Positions 1-13,401 are shown, counted from the first letter of the stretch. The stretch: 41,998 nucleotides of DNA from Verrucomicrobiota bacterium (GCA_016235555.1 JACRKC010000043.1:1-41998); one strand, 5' to 3'. Notes: generated from the letters alone by a model not told the origin. Made by a program: numbers and translations.

Positions 1-45
1 AAGCAGGGCGGTTCTATGACCCGCCCAATCGCTAAGGGAGGTTTC

Positions 46-71
46 GAGGGCGGGTCACAGACCCGCCCTAC
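46..71. repeat. REP-like palindrome, family A (GGGCGGGTC-aca-GACCCGCCC)
   Basis: Near-perfect dyad with a 3-nt centre (aca). A looser relative occupies about 5-27, with gggcgg and ccgccc arms around 8 nt. The same palindrome recurs at 41472-41498 inside a glycosyltransferase gene, which makes it a dispersed family rather than a local terminator. No T-tract follows it. Confidence 0.75.
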
Positions 72-139
72 TCCGAACGTTCGACGTCAATCGATTGTGC
101 GAGTCTCAGTAAGAGGGCGTCGAAAATGCCGGTTCGTGG

Positions 140-219
140 GTAGGGCCGGCTCTCCGAGCCGGCCTGAGTTGGCCGAGGCGCACGCGGGAACTGAAGCCCG
201 CTCGGAGAGCGGGCCCTAC
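140..219. repeat. Two-hairpin REP/BIME-like unit
   Basis: The outer arms (GTAGGGCCGGCTC at 140-152 and its near reverse complement ending at 219) pair with one mismatch. Each arm also folds on itself: GGCCGGCTC-tcc-GAGCCGGCC on the left and CCCGCTC-gga-GAGCGGG on the right. This is the layout of a paired REP (BIME-like) unit. It lies just upstream of the URO-D gene and ends about 30 bp before the ATG at 249. Confidence 0.7.
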
Positions 220-248
220 CTTTTTCGACGCGCTTTAAGAAAAAGATA

Positions 249-1400
249 ATGCCTGACGTCACCTCGATGACGGCGGGCGCGAGGTCGCGAATGGACCTAG
301 ACGCGCGCGACGGATTCCCTACGGTCGTTGCTCCCATCATGCCCCGCCCGCCGCACCCTGTCGCCCCGCGTTCCGAAATCGAAAACGTCCTCCGTTGCGG
401 CGCGCCGCGCGCGGTGCCGGTTTTCCTGCCCGCGATCTACGAGCACAAGGCGTGGTTCATCGGCAGCACGCCCTCGGCGATTTCGCGCGACGGCGATCTG
501 CTCGCGCGCGCCATGCTCGCCGAGTTCGAGGCCATCGGCGCCGACGCGCTCGTGGTCGGCGTCGATGTCTACAACCTCGAGGCCGAGGCCGCCGGGTGCA
601 CCGTGTCGTTCTACGAAGGCGACGACACCAGCATCCCCGGCATCAAGCCCGGCGACCACGTCATCCACGTCGGCGACGATCTCGCCGCGGCCCCGGTGCC
701 AAACCCGCTCAAGGACGGTCGCATGCCCGTCAACCTCGCCGCGGCCCGCCTTGTGCGCCGTGAGCTCGGCGGCGACTACTGGATCCGCGGGGCGATCTCC
801 GGGCCGTTTTCCCTCGCGATCAGCCTCGTCGGCGCCGAGGCGGTCTTCCTCGCGTGCATCGACCAGCCCGACTGGGTGCGCTCGCTGCTCGCCTACACCG
901 GCCGCATCATCACGGAGTTCGCCAAGGGTTACATCGACGCGGGCGTGGAACTGATTGTGTTCGATTCCCAGGCGTCGCCCGAGCTGCTGTCGCCGGCGAT
1001 GTATGAAGAGTTCGTCCTGCCGATCACCAAGGAAGTGGCCGCGTGGGCGGCCGCGCAAGGCGTGCGCGACCTCCCGCTGATCATCGGCGGCAACACCACG
1101 CCGATTGCCGAGATGCTGGTTCAGACCGGCTGCAACAACCTGCTGTGCGATTTCAAAGGCGACTTCGACGAATGGTCGGCCATCGCCACCGGCGCCGGCA
1201 AAGCGCTCCGCCGCAACCTCGCCCCGCGCCTGCTCGAAACCGGCACGCCCGACGAAATCCACGCCACCGCCCGCGAGTATGCGACCCGCGCCCAAGGCCT
1301 GCCCGGCTTCATCATGGGCACGGCGGTGATCCCCTTCGGCACGCCGACGGAGAATGTGCTCGCGGTGAAGCGCGCGTGCTTGGACGCAAGGAGCGCATAG
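249..1400 (+). CDS. Uroporphyrinogen decarboxylase (URO-D) family protein
   Basis: A 383-residue protein with the TIM-barrel pattern of the URO-D superfamily, which includes HemE and the corrinoid methyltransferases of the MtaA/CmuA/MtbA type. Supporting segments are PVFLPAIYEHKAWFIG near the N terminus, GADALVVGVDVYNLEAEAAG, a central SGPFSLAISLVGAEA, ELIVFDSQASPELLSPAMYEEF and the C-terminal GFIMGTAVIPFGTPTENV. It lacks the usual HemE N-terminal signature with its arginine-rich motif, so I read it as a methyltransferase or decarboxylase paralogue rather than the haem enzyme; substrate unknown. The start is uncertain: in-frame ATGs lie at 249, 291 and 339, none with a clear Shine-Dalgarno. 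Homology seems to begin after 339, and the first 30 residues follow directly on a repeat unit. No operon partner is visible. Confidence 0.85.
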   Translation: MPDVTSMTAGARSRMDLDARDGFPTVVAPIMPRPPHPVAPRSEIENVLRCGAPRAVPVFLPAIYEHKAWFIGSTPSAISRDGDLLARAMLAEFEAIGADALVVGVDVYNLEAEAAGCTVSFYEGDDTSIPGIKPGDHVIHVGDDLAAAPVPNPLKDGRMPVNLAAARLVRRELGGDYWIRGAISGPFSLAISLVGAEAVFLACIDQPDWVRSLLAYTGRIITEFAKGYIDAGVELIVFDSQASPELLSPAMYEEFVLPITKEVAAWAAAQGVRDLPLIIGGNTTPIAEMLVQTGCNNLLCDFKGDFDEWSAIATGAGKALRRNLAPRLLETGTPDEIHATAREYATRAQGLPGFIMGTAVIPFGTPTENVLAVKRACLDARSA

Positions 1401-1411
1401 GAAGTAAACAT

Positions 1412-1552
1412 CCCCGGAGCAAGCTCCGGGGCATTTGACCAAGCCCACCAGGCAACCTCCGATCACTCATCGTAGCGGCGAGCGCCAGCGAGCCGACGCT
1501 CTTCGACTCGCTGGCGCTCGTCGCTACCCAACCAAGCCGGAGCAAGCTCCGG
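1412..1552. repeat. Repeat cluster with a REP (family B) flanked by two CCGGAGC-aa-GCTCCGG palindromes
   Basis: A tight palindrome (CCCCGGAGC-aa-GCTCCGGGG, 1412-1431) and a shorter copy (1537-1552) bracket a REP at 1472-1527. The REP has 21-nt arms at 1472-1492 and 1507-1527 that pair apart from one G.T-type mismatch. The right arm is identical to that of the REP inside gcvP (10398-10418). The cluster sits in the convergent gap between the URO-D gene and the XRE gene. Confidence 0.75.
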
Positions 1553-1649
1553 GGTATCAAACCCAACGAGAGTGAAGCCGCTTCTCAGAGAAGGAGCGTG
1601 GGCCTGCCTCTCAGGCCAAACGGCCAGTGAATTTTGATGTCAGTGCGGG

Positions 1650-1732
1650 GGTGGGCGGGCACGTCCCGGTGCCCGCATTTCGCCCGTTAATCTCATCGAT
1701 CCCATGCGGGCACAGGGACGTGCCCGCCCACC
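1650..1732. repeat. Long inverted repeat, 29-bp arms
   Basis: The arms at 1650-1678 and 1704-1732 are reverse complements with a single mismatch and enclose a 25-nt loop. They begin GGTGGGCGGGCACGTCCC. No U-tract follows on either strand. The element lies between two convergent genes, so it may work as a bidirectional transcription barrier, but its size suggests a MITE-like element. Confidence 0.7.
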
Positions 1733-1751
1733 TTCTGGAATGGGGGCGGCC

Positions 1752-2042
1752 CTAGCTCTTCCGCCGCCGCCGCACCGGAGTCGGATAATCGTCCTTCGCC
1801 GGTTCCTCGCCGACGGCGAGCGGCTCGGTGTCGGGGTGCAACAGCTCCCACAGCTCCAACCCGCACGCTTCCGCGAGCCTCAGCAACGTCGGAAACTGGA
1901 TTTTGGGTTTTCGGCCAGCTTCGATGGCCTGATAGTGCTTGTATTGGAGCCCGGCGCGTTCGGCGAAGGCCTCTTGGCTGAGACCAAGTGCCTTCCGGTA
2001 GTTTCTCAAGCGCTTCAGCAGCCGCTCCGTTTCGTTTGCCAC
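1752..2042 (-). CDS. XRE-family helix-turn-helix regulator, divergent from the type I R-M genes
   Basis: A 96-residue protein from a GTG start at 2042; a longer form would begin at TTG 2069. It contains a Cro/C1-type HTH, roughly residues 5-60: RLRNYRKALGLSQEAFAERA, then YKHYQAIEAGRKPKI and a fifth helix LLRLAEACGLELWELL. The C terminus is short and basic (PVRRRRKS). It is transcribed away from hsdM, whose ATG is about 110 bp off, with a dyad and a direct repeat between them. It could therefore be a local controller of the restriction locus, comparable to C proteins, although such control is less usual for type I than for type II systems. That role is inference; the HTH assignment is firm. 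Confidence 0.85.
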   Translation of the reverse strand: MANETERLLKRLRNYRKALGLSQEAFAERAGLQYKHYQAIEAGRKPKIQFPTLLRLAEACGLELWELLHPDTEPLAVGEEPAKDDYPTPVRRRRKS

Positions 2043-2085
2043 GGCGAAGAATAACCACCGGCCGCTCAATCGGACACCTCGCTAC

Positions 2086-2124
2086 CGGCAGTCTTGTGCT
2101 TTACACCGCACTATCGGCAGTGCG
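2086..2124. promoter_or_regulatory. Candidate operator between the XRE gene and hsdM
   Basis: The divergent intergenic gap holds a perfect 6-bp dyad, CGCACT-atcggc-AGTGCG (2107-2124), and two direct copies of CGGCAGT (2086-2092 and 2115-2121) 29 bp apart, about three helical turns. This fits binding by a dimeric HTH regulator, plausibly the adjacent XRE protein. No clear -35/-10 pair was identified. Confidence 0.4.
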
Positions 2125-2153
2125 AAGTGGTCCGGCCTGACGCCGCCTGACTC

Positions 2154-4295
2154 ATGCCCCGTCCTGCCTCCGCCAAAACCAAGCCCGACTCCGCCGCCGC
2201 CCTCGGCTTCGAGGCCAAGCTCTGGCTGGCCGCCGACAAGCTCCGCAACAACATGGACGCGGCGGAATACAAGCACGTCGTCCTTGGCCTCATCTTCCTC
2301 AAATACATCTCCGACTCCTTCGAGGAGCACCACGCGAAGCTCGTCGCCGGGAAGGGCGCCTACCAAGGCGCCAATCCCGAGGATCCCGACGAATACCGCG
2401 CCGAAGCGATCTTCTGGGTCCCGCCCGCCGCGCGCTGGACCTATCTACAGAACAGCGCGAAGCAGCCCACCATCGGCAAGATCGTCGACGATGCCATGGT
2501 CGCGATCGAGCGCGACAACCCGCGCCTCAAAGGCGTCCTGCCGAAGGACTACGCCCGTCCCGCGCTCGACCAGCACCGTCTCGGCGAGCTCATCGATCTC
2601 ATCGGCACCATCGGGCTGGGCGACCGCGAGAACCGGTCAAAGGACATCCTCGGCCACGTCTACGAGTATTTCCTGAGCCAGTTCGCCAGCGCCGAGGGCA
2701 AGAAGGGCGGCCAGTTCTACACGCCCACCTGCGTCGTGCGCCTCCTCGTCGAGATGCTCGCGCCTTACCAGGGCCGCGTCTACGACGCCGCCTGCGGCTC
2801 CGGCGGCATGTTCGTGCAGTCGGAGAAATTCGTCGAGAGCCACGGCGGGAAGCTCGGCGACATCAGCATCTACGGCCAGGAGAGCAACGCCACCACGCGC
2901 CGCCTCGCCGTCATGAACCTCGCGCTGCGCGGCATCGAGGCCGACTTCGGCCCCGAGCAGGCCGATACCTTCCGCCGCGACCTGCATCCCGACCTGCGCG
3001 CCGACTACGTCCTCGCGAATCCGCCCTTCAACGACTCCGACTGGTTCCGCCGGGACGACGACGTGCGCTGGCGCTTCGGCGTCCCGCCCAAGGGCAACGC
3101 CAACTTCGCCTGGGTGCAGCATTTCATTCACCACCTCGCGCCCCAAGGCATGGCCGGGTTCATTCTGGGAAATATTTCGCTGACCTCAGAAACGGGGGGC
3201 GAAGACGTGATTCGCAAGGGAATCATCGAAGCGAACCTCTTGGAGTGTATCGTAACTCTACCTGACAAACTGTTTTTTTCGACTCCGATTCCAGTGGGGA
3301 TTTGGGTGATCAACAAAGGCCGCACGAACTCCAAGTCAAAGTCCTCGCGCCACGGGGATATCTTGTTCATCGATGCCGGAAAGTTGGGAAATGAAGTCAC
3401 GCGGACTCACCGAGAACTGACAGAGGACAATATTTTCAAAGTCGCCAAAACATACCGGCAGTGGGCAAGCGGTGCAGCGGGGTATCAAGATACCGAAGGT
3501 TTTTGCAGGAGCGTATCGATCAGCGAGGTCGCTTCTAACGCCTACAATCTGCTCCCGGCGGCTTATGTTAACGCTGGCCGAAAGGATGGTCGCTCGCACA
3601 TTCACTTGGGTGACGTCTTGCGCGGCGAGACCGCCGATCAGGTCGCATCTCAACTGAAGTCGCTAGCTACTCTCGGGCGGAGCTTTGATGAAACAATTGG
3701 CCGTGTTCGTGAAGCGGTCGCCGAGCTTGAATCCAGCGTCCGCTTCGAGAAACGGACGCTGGGAGATCTTCTAGAAGAATCAAATGATCGTCTAGGAGAT
3801 GAACCTGAACCTGAAGTGCTGACCTGCACTGAAAGTGGAGGGCTGATTCTACAGCGCGAACGCTTCGCCAAGCGTGTAGCCACGGATGATGCTGGAGACT
3901 ACAAAATCGTCCGCAGAGGTGACATCGTCTATAACCCTTACCTTCTCTGGAAAGGTTCGATTGACCAGTGTTGGATTGTTGATGTCGGTATCACATCACC
4001 TGCGTATGAGGTGTTTCGTGTGAGGCAAGGTTGGGACCCCACGATCGTCGGTCAGTTGGTCACCTCTCCGGAAATGGTAAAGCGATACGACGGTATCTCG
4101 TTCGGCACGGTTCAGCGGCGCCGGAGGGCGCCTTCTGAGAAATTCCTCGAGTTGGAGGTGAACGTGCCCGCACACGAACACATTCAGCTTATCAGCAAGT
4201 TGTTGCGGCAAGCTCAAGACTGCCAGTTCGCGAGTCGGAGTTCAGAACGCTCCATCAAGGATTTGTTGAAGTCGATTTGTCAGAGACTGCGATGA
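2154..4295 (+). CDS. hsdM: Type I restriction-modification DNA methyltransferase HsdM with a fused HsdS-like recognition domain
   Basis: A 713-residue protein. The N-terminal HsdM_N helical domain ([20 protein letters not shown]) is followed by an N6-adenine methyltransferase fold with the SAM-binding segment [11 protein letters not shown] near residue 211 and the catalytic NPPF motif at about residue 289. Stand-alone HsdM is usually about 500 residues. The extra C-terminal 180 or so, starting near [15 protein letters not shown] (residue 533), resemble one target-recognition domain of HsdS ([26 protein letters not shown]), so the protein carries half a specificity subunit. No separate hsdS exists; hsdR starts 22 bp downstream. 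From about 3,160 to 4,300 the base composition is visibly poorer in GC than both the 5' half and hsdR, suggesting exchange of the recognition half by recombination. The M and N6-MTase assignment is firm; the half-S reading is strong inference. Confidence 0.9.
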   Translation: MPRPASAKTKPDSAAALGFEAKLWLAADKLRNNMDAAEYKHVVLGLIFLKYISDSFEEHHAKLVAGKGAYQGANPEDPDEYRAEAIFWVPPAARWTYLQNSAKQPTIGKIVDDAMVAIERDNPRLKGVLPKDYARPALDQHRLGELIDLIGTIGLGDRENRSKDILGHVYEYFLSQFASAEGKKGGQFYTPTCVVRLLVEMLAPYQGRVYDAACGSGGMFVQSEKFVESHGGKLGDISIYGQESNATTRRLAVMNLALRGIEADFGPEQADTFRRDLHPDLRADYVLANPPFNDSDWFRRDDDVRWRFGVPPKGNANFAWVQHFIHHLAPQGMAGFILGNISLTSETGGEDVIRKGIIEANLLECIVTLPDKLFFSTPIPVGIWVINKGRTNSKSKSSRHGDILFIDAGKLGNEVTRTHRELTEDNIFKVAKTYRQWASGAAGYQDTEGFCRSVSISEVASNAYNLLPAAYVNAGRKDGRSHIHLGDVLRGETADQVASQLKSLATLGRSFDETIGRVREAVAELESSVRFEKRTLGDLLEESNDRLGDEPEPEVLTCTESGGLILQRERFAKRVATDDAGDYKIVRRGDIVYNPYLLWKGSIDQCWIVDVGITSPAYEVFRVRQGWDPTIVGQLVTSPEMVKRYDGISFGTVQRRRRAPSEKFLELEVNVPAHEHIQLISKLLRQAQDCQFASRSSERSIKDLLKSICQRLR

Positions 4296-4317
4296 GTCGC
4301 TGTTGAATATAGGCGTC

Positions 4318-7515
<3,198 letters not shown>

Positions 7516-7567
7516 CGGGTAAGCGGCCGATCAGGACAACTCGATGCCGGTGCCGGCCCCGTCGGAG

Positions 7568-7738
7568 CGGGTCGTCGGGCGCGTCTCAGTTTCCTGCAAT
7601 GTGCCGCACCGCGGGGATGGGCCGGGCGCTCCGCGCCCGGTCAGCGCGCTGTGATTCCCGCTCGCTCCTGGCCGCCCGCGGAGCGGCCGGCCCACCTTTC
7701 GGCCTGCTGCAAGAAAGTGAGATACGCCCGGGTCGTCG
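7568..7738. repeat. MITE-like element with terminal inverted repeats and flanking 10-bp direct repeat
   Basis: CGGGTCGTCG occurs at 7568-7577 and again at 7729-7738. Just inside, 23-nt inverted repeats (7576-7598 and 7708-7730) pair with 4 mismatches and share TCTCA, TTTC and TGCA blocks. The interior holds further hairpins (CCGGGCG-ctccg-CGCCCGG and a GGCCGC-rich one). No coding sequence is credible here. The direct repeat overlaps the inverted repeat by two bases, so the exact target duplication is uncertain. Confidence 0.6.
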
Positions 7739-7790
7739 TTGAGCGTGCCGCGGACTTTACTCGGACGGGTTTTGCCTCAACGTAGATGAA

Positions 7791-8051
7791 ATGAAAATGA
7801 ACTGGATCGAGCGCGATGGGCAGGTGATCGACTTGCCGAACCTTTTCGCGGTGGTCGAGAAGGATGGCGTGTGGTTCGTTTCACACTGTCCGGAGCTGGG
7901 TGTAGCCAGCCAGGGCAAGACCCGGCAGGAGTCGCACCGGATGCTGGCGGAGGCGGTGGAACTCTGGTTGGAGGCGGCCAGCGCCACCGAGATCAAGCGC
8001 CGGCTGCGTAGCGGAGCGCGCGTGCGTCCGCTGGAATTGCAGCATGCCTAA
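7791..8051 (+). CDS. hicB: HicB-family antitoxin (orphan)
   Basis: An 86-residue protein with the HicB/UPF0150 pattern: a strand pair around LFAVVEKDGVWFVSHCPELG, then the ASQGKTRQESHRMLAEAVELWLE helix. It lacks a clear C-terminal DNA-binding domain. HicB normally neutralises the small mRNA interferase HicA encoded next to it. Here a short reading frame beginning MPKLRE overlaps the end of hicB by 8 nt, exactly where hicA would be expected, but it runs directly into a REP sequence and stops after 20 codons. The antitoxin is therefore orphaned and its present function is doubtful. Confidence 0.8.
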   Translation: MKMNWIERDGQVIDLPNLFAVVEKDGVWFVSHCPELGVASQGKTRQESHRMLAEAVELWLEAASATEIKRRLRSGARVRPLELQHA

Positions 8052-8106
8052 GCTGCGCGAGTCGACTCGCTGGTGCTCGTCGCTACGGGGGTCGGACTCG
8101 TCGTAG
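8044..8106 (+). pseudogene. hicA: hicA toxin remnant cut off by REP/RAYT insertion
   Basis: ATG at 8044 overlaps the hicB stop codon. It encodes MPKLRE and then REP-derived sequence up to a TAG ending at 8106. HicA proteins commonly begin with a MPKL-type segment, and hicB-hicA overlaps are common, so this is most simply the start codon region of a lost hicA. No remaining hicA body is found between the RAYT gene and gcvP, so the rest was deleted. The identification rests on only about five residues plus gene order. Confidence 0.5.
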
Positions 8107-8135
8107 CGGCGAGCGCGGAGCGAGCCGAGGTCAGG
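8055..8135. repeat. REP cluster downstream of the RAYT gene
   Basis: One REP arm lies at 8066-8086 and an opposite-orientation partner at 8103-8135. The 33-nt segment 8103-8135 is identical to 11865-11897 on the other side of gcvP. The arm at 8066-8086 is identical to 8768-8788, so the RAYT gene is bracketed by direct copies about 30 bp long (ACTCGCTGGTGCTCGTCG core). Confidence 0.8.
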
Positions 8136-8751
8136 AGCCGCGCTTCTCCACGAGGTAATTGTAGCACCGCCAGAATCGTTCCCAAAAGTCGGGCAGGCGC
8201 GGGTCGAGTTCGGGATAGCCGGGCACGCAGCAGCCGAGATACGGGTAGGCTTCGCGGCGCGGCACGAGACCGGCGCGCACGGGATTTTCCAGCACATAGA
8301 TGGCAGTCGCGAGAAACGTCCCGCGCTCGCGTTCGTCCTCGGTCAGAACGTGATCGTGGGCTTGGTGCTGCCAATCGGCCGGCGCGAGATATGGGCGGAG
8401 ATTCTTTCGGAGGAATTCGATGGCAAGCCGTTGATCGGAGCCGTGGTCGTTCAGGCCGAGCCAGATCAGATGTGCGTGATCGGGCATGAGGACGCAGGCG
8501 GGGCAGAGGAGCTCATAGCGGGCGCAGGCGTGGAGTAGCATGAGCTGCCACTGGTGGTGAAACGTGGGTGTGAGCCAGCCGGTGGCGCGGTTTTCGATGG
8601 TCGGCGTCCAGAGGACGAAGGCACGGCCGCGATAGTGTTCGGGCGCGAGACGGGGGAGGTAGCTTTTGCGTTTGCTGTCGGCTCGCGGGCGCTCGCCGCT
8701 ACGGGGTTCGGCTCGCTGGTTCTCGCCGCTACGGGGCGTTTCGGAACTCAT
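8131..8751 (-). CDS. REP-associated tyrosine transposase (RAYT, IS200/Y1-like)
   Basis: A 206-residue protein. It carries the Y1/HUH signature of RAYTs: ACVLMPDHAHLIWLGL (HxH metal site) and, later, the catalytic tyrosine helix in IYVLENPVRAGLVPRREAYPY. The N-terminal 25 or so residues (ETPRSGENQRAEPRSGERP) are translated from REP sequence, so the true start may lie further in. RAYTs act on single-stranded REP hairpins and are thought to spread them. Here REP arms flank the gene on both sides and further REP copies lie at 1472-1527, 10363-10418 and 11818-11954. It is a likely domesticated or non-autonomous mobiliser; its insertion removed hicA. Confidence 0.9.
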   Translation of the reverse strand: MSSETPRSGENQRAEPRSGERPRADSKRKSYLPRLAPEHYRGRAFVLWTPTIENRATGWLTPTFHHQWQLMLLHACARYELLCPACVLMPDHAHLIWLGLNDHGSDQRLAIEFLRKNLRPYLAPADWQHQAHDHVLTEDERERGTFLATAIYVLENPVRAGLVPRREAYPYLGCCVPGYPELDPRLPDFWERFWRCYNYLVEKRGS

Positions 8752-8812
8752 GGTAGCGGCGGGTCGACTCGCTGGTGCTCGTCGCTACGGGGCGGCGAGC
8801 ACCGCGCGAGCC
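8681..8812. repeat. REP cluster at the 5' end of the RAYT gene
   Basis: At least four REP half-units ending in CGCCGCTACGGGG or CGTCGCTACGGGG are packed here, with one arm at 8768-8788. They overlap the first codons of the RAYT gene and run to within a few bases of the gcvP stop codon. No promoter can be separated from the repeats. Confidence 0.75.
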
Positions 8813-8817
8813 GAGGT

Positions 8818-11742
<2,925 letters not shown>

Positions 11743-11817
11743 GGAAAGATGCGGCGACGGTAGGCCGCGCGGGAGGCTGCGCAATCGCGATTTGGCGGGT
11801 GACGCGATGGGGGCGGA

Positions 11818-11954
11818 GTCGGCTCGCTGTGCTCGCGGCTGCTACGGGGCGGTGCGAAAGCCCGGGGTAGCGGCGAGCGCGGAGCGAGCCGAGGTCAGGG
11901 CGCGTGATTCTCCAAGGACAATGGAAGAATCCACTCGCTGGCGCTCGCGGCTAC
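11818..11954. repeat. REP cluster between gcvP and nth
   Basis: Three REP half-units lie here: about 11818-11847, 11865-11897 (33 nt identical to 8103-8135) and 11934-11954 (ACTCGCTGGCGCTCGCGG type). They occupy the divergent upstream region of gcvP and nth, so any promoters must lie within or between them. Confidence 0.75.
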
Positions 11955-11997
11955 TTTCCGTTTGGCTCCGGCGCCCACCCACGCTGTTTTGCTGCGC

Positions 11998-12648
11998 ATG
12001 ACCAAAGCCGGGCGCGCCGCCTTCATTGACCGCCGTCTCGCGGAACTCTACCCCGCAACGCCGATCCCGCTCGATCACCAGGATGCCTACACGCTGCTCG
12101 TGGCCGTGCTGCTTTCGGCGCAGAGCACGGACAAGGGGGTCAACAAGGTCACGCCACACCTCTTCGCGCTCGCGGACACGCCGGAGAAGATGCGGCACGT
12201 GCCGGTCGAAAAAATCCGCGAAATCATCCGGCCTTGCGGGCTGTCGCCGGCGAAGTCGAAGAACATTGCCGAGCTGTCGCGCCTGCTCGTGGAGGGCCAT
12301 GGCGGGCAGGTGCCGCGCACGTTCGAAGAACTCGAGGCGCTGCCCGGGGTGGGGCACAAGACGGCGAGCGTGGTGATGGCGCAGGCGTTCGGGGTGCCGT
12401 CGTTTCCGGTCGACACGCACATCCACCGTCTCGCGCAACGTTGGGGCCTCACCGACGGCCGCAGCGTGGAGCAGACGGAGGCCGATCTGAAGAAGCTCTT
12501 TCCGCGCGAGCACTGGAGCCAACTCCATCTGCGGATCATCTTCTACGGTCGCGAGCACTGCACGGCGCGCGGGTGCGATGGCACGGTGTGCGAGATTTGC
12601 CGGACGGTTTACCCGGGCCGCCGGCGGGCGGTCGTGACACGGAAGTAG
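11998..12648 (+). CDS. nth: Endonuclease III (DNA glycosylase/AP lyase)
   Basis: A 216-residue base-excision repair enzyme for oxidised pyrimidines. The ATG at 11998 (MTKAGRAAFIDRRLAELYP) gives the usual length; an upstream TTG would add 12 odd residues. It shows the helix-hairpin-helix LPGVGHKTASVV with the catalytic lysine, and the catalytic aspartate in FPVDTHIHRLAQRWGL. The C-terminal cysteines (CTARGCDGTVCEIC) are spaced C-x4-C-x4-C-x2-C, unlike the classical C-x6-C-x2-C-x5-C iron-sulfur loop, so cluster binding is uncertain or uses a different geometry. It stands alone, with REPs upstream and a MITE-like repeat downstream. Confidence 0.93.
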   Translation: MTKAGRAAFIDRRLAELYPATPIPLDHQDAYTLLVAVLLSAQSTDKGVNKVTPHLFALADTPEKMRHVPVEKIREIIRPCGLSPAKSKNIAELSRLLVEGHGGQVPRTFEELEALPGVGHKTASVVMAQAFGVPSFPVDTHIHRLAQRWGLTDGRSVEQTEADLKKLFPREHWSQLHLRIIFYGREHCTARGCDGTVCEICRTVYPGRRRAVVTRK

Positions 12649-12722
12649 GGAGTGTTTGCAAACCGTGTGGGAGGGGCTTTACGCCCCGACCGGTGGCGGC
12701 GCAGATCCCAAGTCCGGGCATA

Positions 12723-12830
12723 ATACCAACGTCATCTTGCTTTTGGACTGTAGGCCCGGCCGGTGACCGGGCTGCCTGCCCAGCGGGCGGGCCTGCAACG
12801 GAAAGTCTGAAAACTACGGGACGTTGGCAT
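12723..12830. repeat. 108-bp MITE-like repeat, copy 1
   Basis: The ends are inverted: ATACCAACGTC (12723-12733) and GACGTTGGCAT (12820-12830). The interior has a GGCCCGGCCGGTGACCGGGC hairpin, then AGCGGGCGGGCCTGCAACGG and GTCTGAAA. A copy of the same length lies at 13294-13401. The rest of the 12649-12991 gap shows no gene. Confidence 0.8.
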
Positions 12831-12991
12831 AAAGCTCCTCCCACATTTTTCCGGCGCGCGATTTCATGGGTTTGAGAACAGGCCCCGGTGCCTCGCCGGT
12901 ATGGCGGCGGCCGGGAGGGACCGGCAACCGGCGCGCAGCCTCGGCCAAGGCGCGCGCAGTCGCGGCGGGACGACGGGTGTAGCCTTGGCGC

Positions 12992-13201
12992 ATGAACCTG
13001 AACTTCCATCCTCTGGCCAGGTTGTCGCGGTTCGAGCGCTGGTTCCTCGGCGTCGCATGGTTGGTCATTGTGGCAAAGTGCGTCGTGGTGTGGTGGGCGA
13101 TTCCGCACTTCCACGTGCCGGTGCATCCGATGTGGATCATCGGGCCGACGGTGTTCTTTGCGGGGTTTGTGACGGCGCTCTGGACGACGCATCACGAGTA
13201 G
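12992..13201 (+). CDS. Small two-helix membrane protein, unknown
   Basis: 69 residues with two predicted transmembrane segments: about 20-38 (FLGVAWLVIVAKCVVVWWA) and about 47-63 (MWIIGPTVFFAGFVTALW), joined by a His-rich loop (IPHFHVPVHP). No family is recognised and no clear Shine-Dalgarno is present. It sits alone between the two 108-bp repeats. Its amino-acid make-up is typical of a real membrane protein, so it is probably a gene. Confidence 0.6.
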   Translation: MNLNFHPLARLSRFERWFLGVAWLVIVAKCVVVWWAIPHFHVPVHPMWIIGPTVFFAGFVTALWTTHHE

Positions 13202-13293
13202 CCGGAACGGGCGCCGGATGCCGGTTCGCCGCGTGGATCGCCCTCTCCCCGGAGGGCGGCGGCGATGTTTTTGGGGCTACTCAAACTGATGTC

Positions 13294-13401
13294 ATACCAA
13301 CGTCACCTTGCGTTTTGCCTGTAGCAGCCGGCCGGTGGCCGGGCTGCCGCCGAGCGGGCGGGCCTGCAACGGAAGGTCTGAAAGCTACGAGAGGTGGGTA
13401 T
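13294..13401. repeat. 108-bp MITE-like repeat, copy 2
   Basis: Same length and order of parts as 12723-12830: ATACCAACGTC at 13294-13304, GGCCGGTGGCCGGGCTGCC, AGCGGGCGGGCCTGCAACGG, GTCTGAAA, and a worn right end GAGGTGGGTAT (13391-13401). Most differences are single bases. Confidence 0.8.

Noticed and set aside
297-1466. 389-residue open frame on the - strand
   Set aside because: Antisense to the URO-D gene, Arg/Gly/Asp-rich, no motif.
8681-8812. CRISPR-like repeated units around the RAYT gene
   Set aside because: The repeats are palindromic REP arms of uneven spacing without uniform spacers.
12234-12875. 213-residue open frame overlapping nth
   Set aside because: Out-of-frame reading of nth with Arg/Gly bias that runs into the 108-bp repeat.
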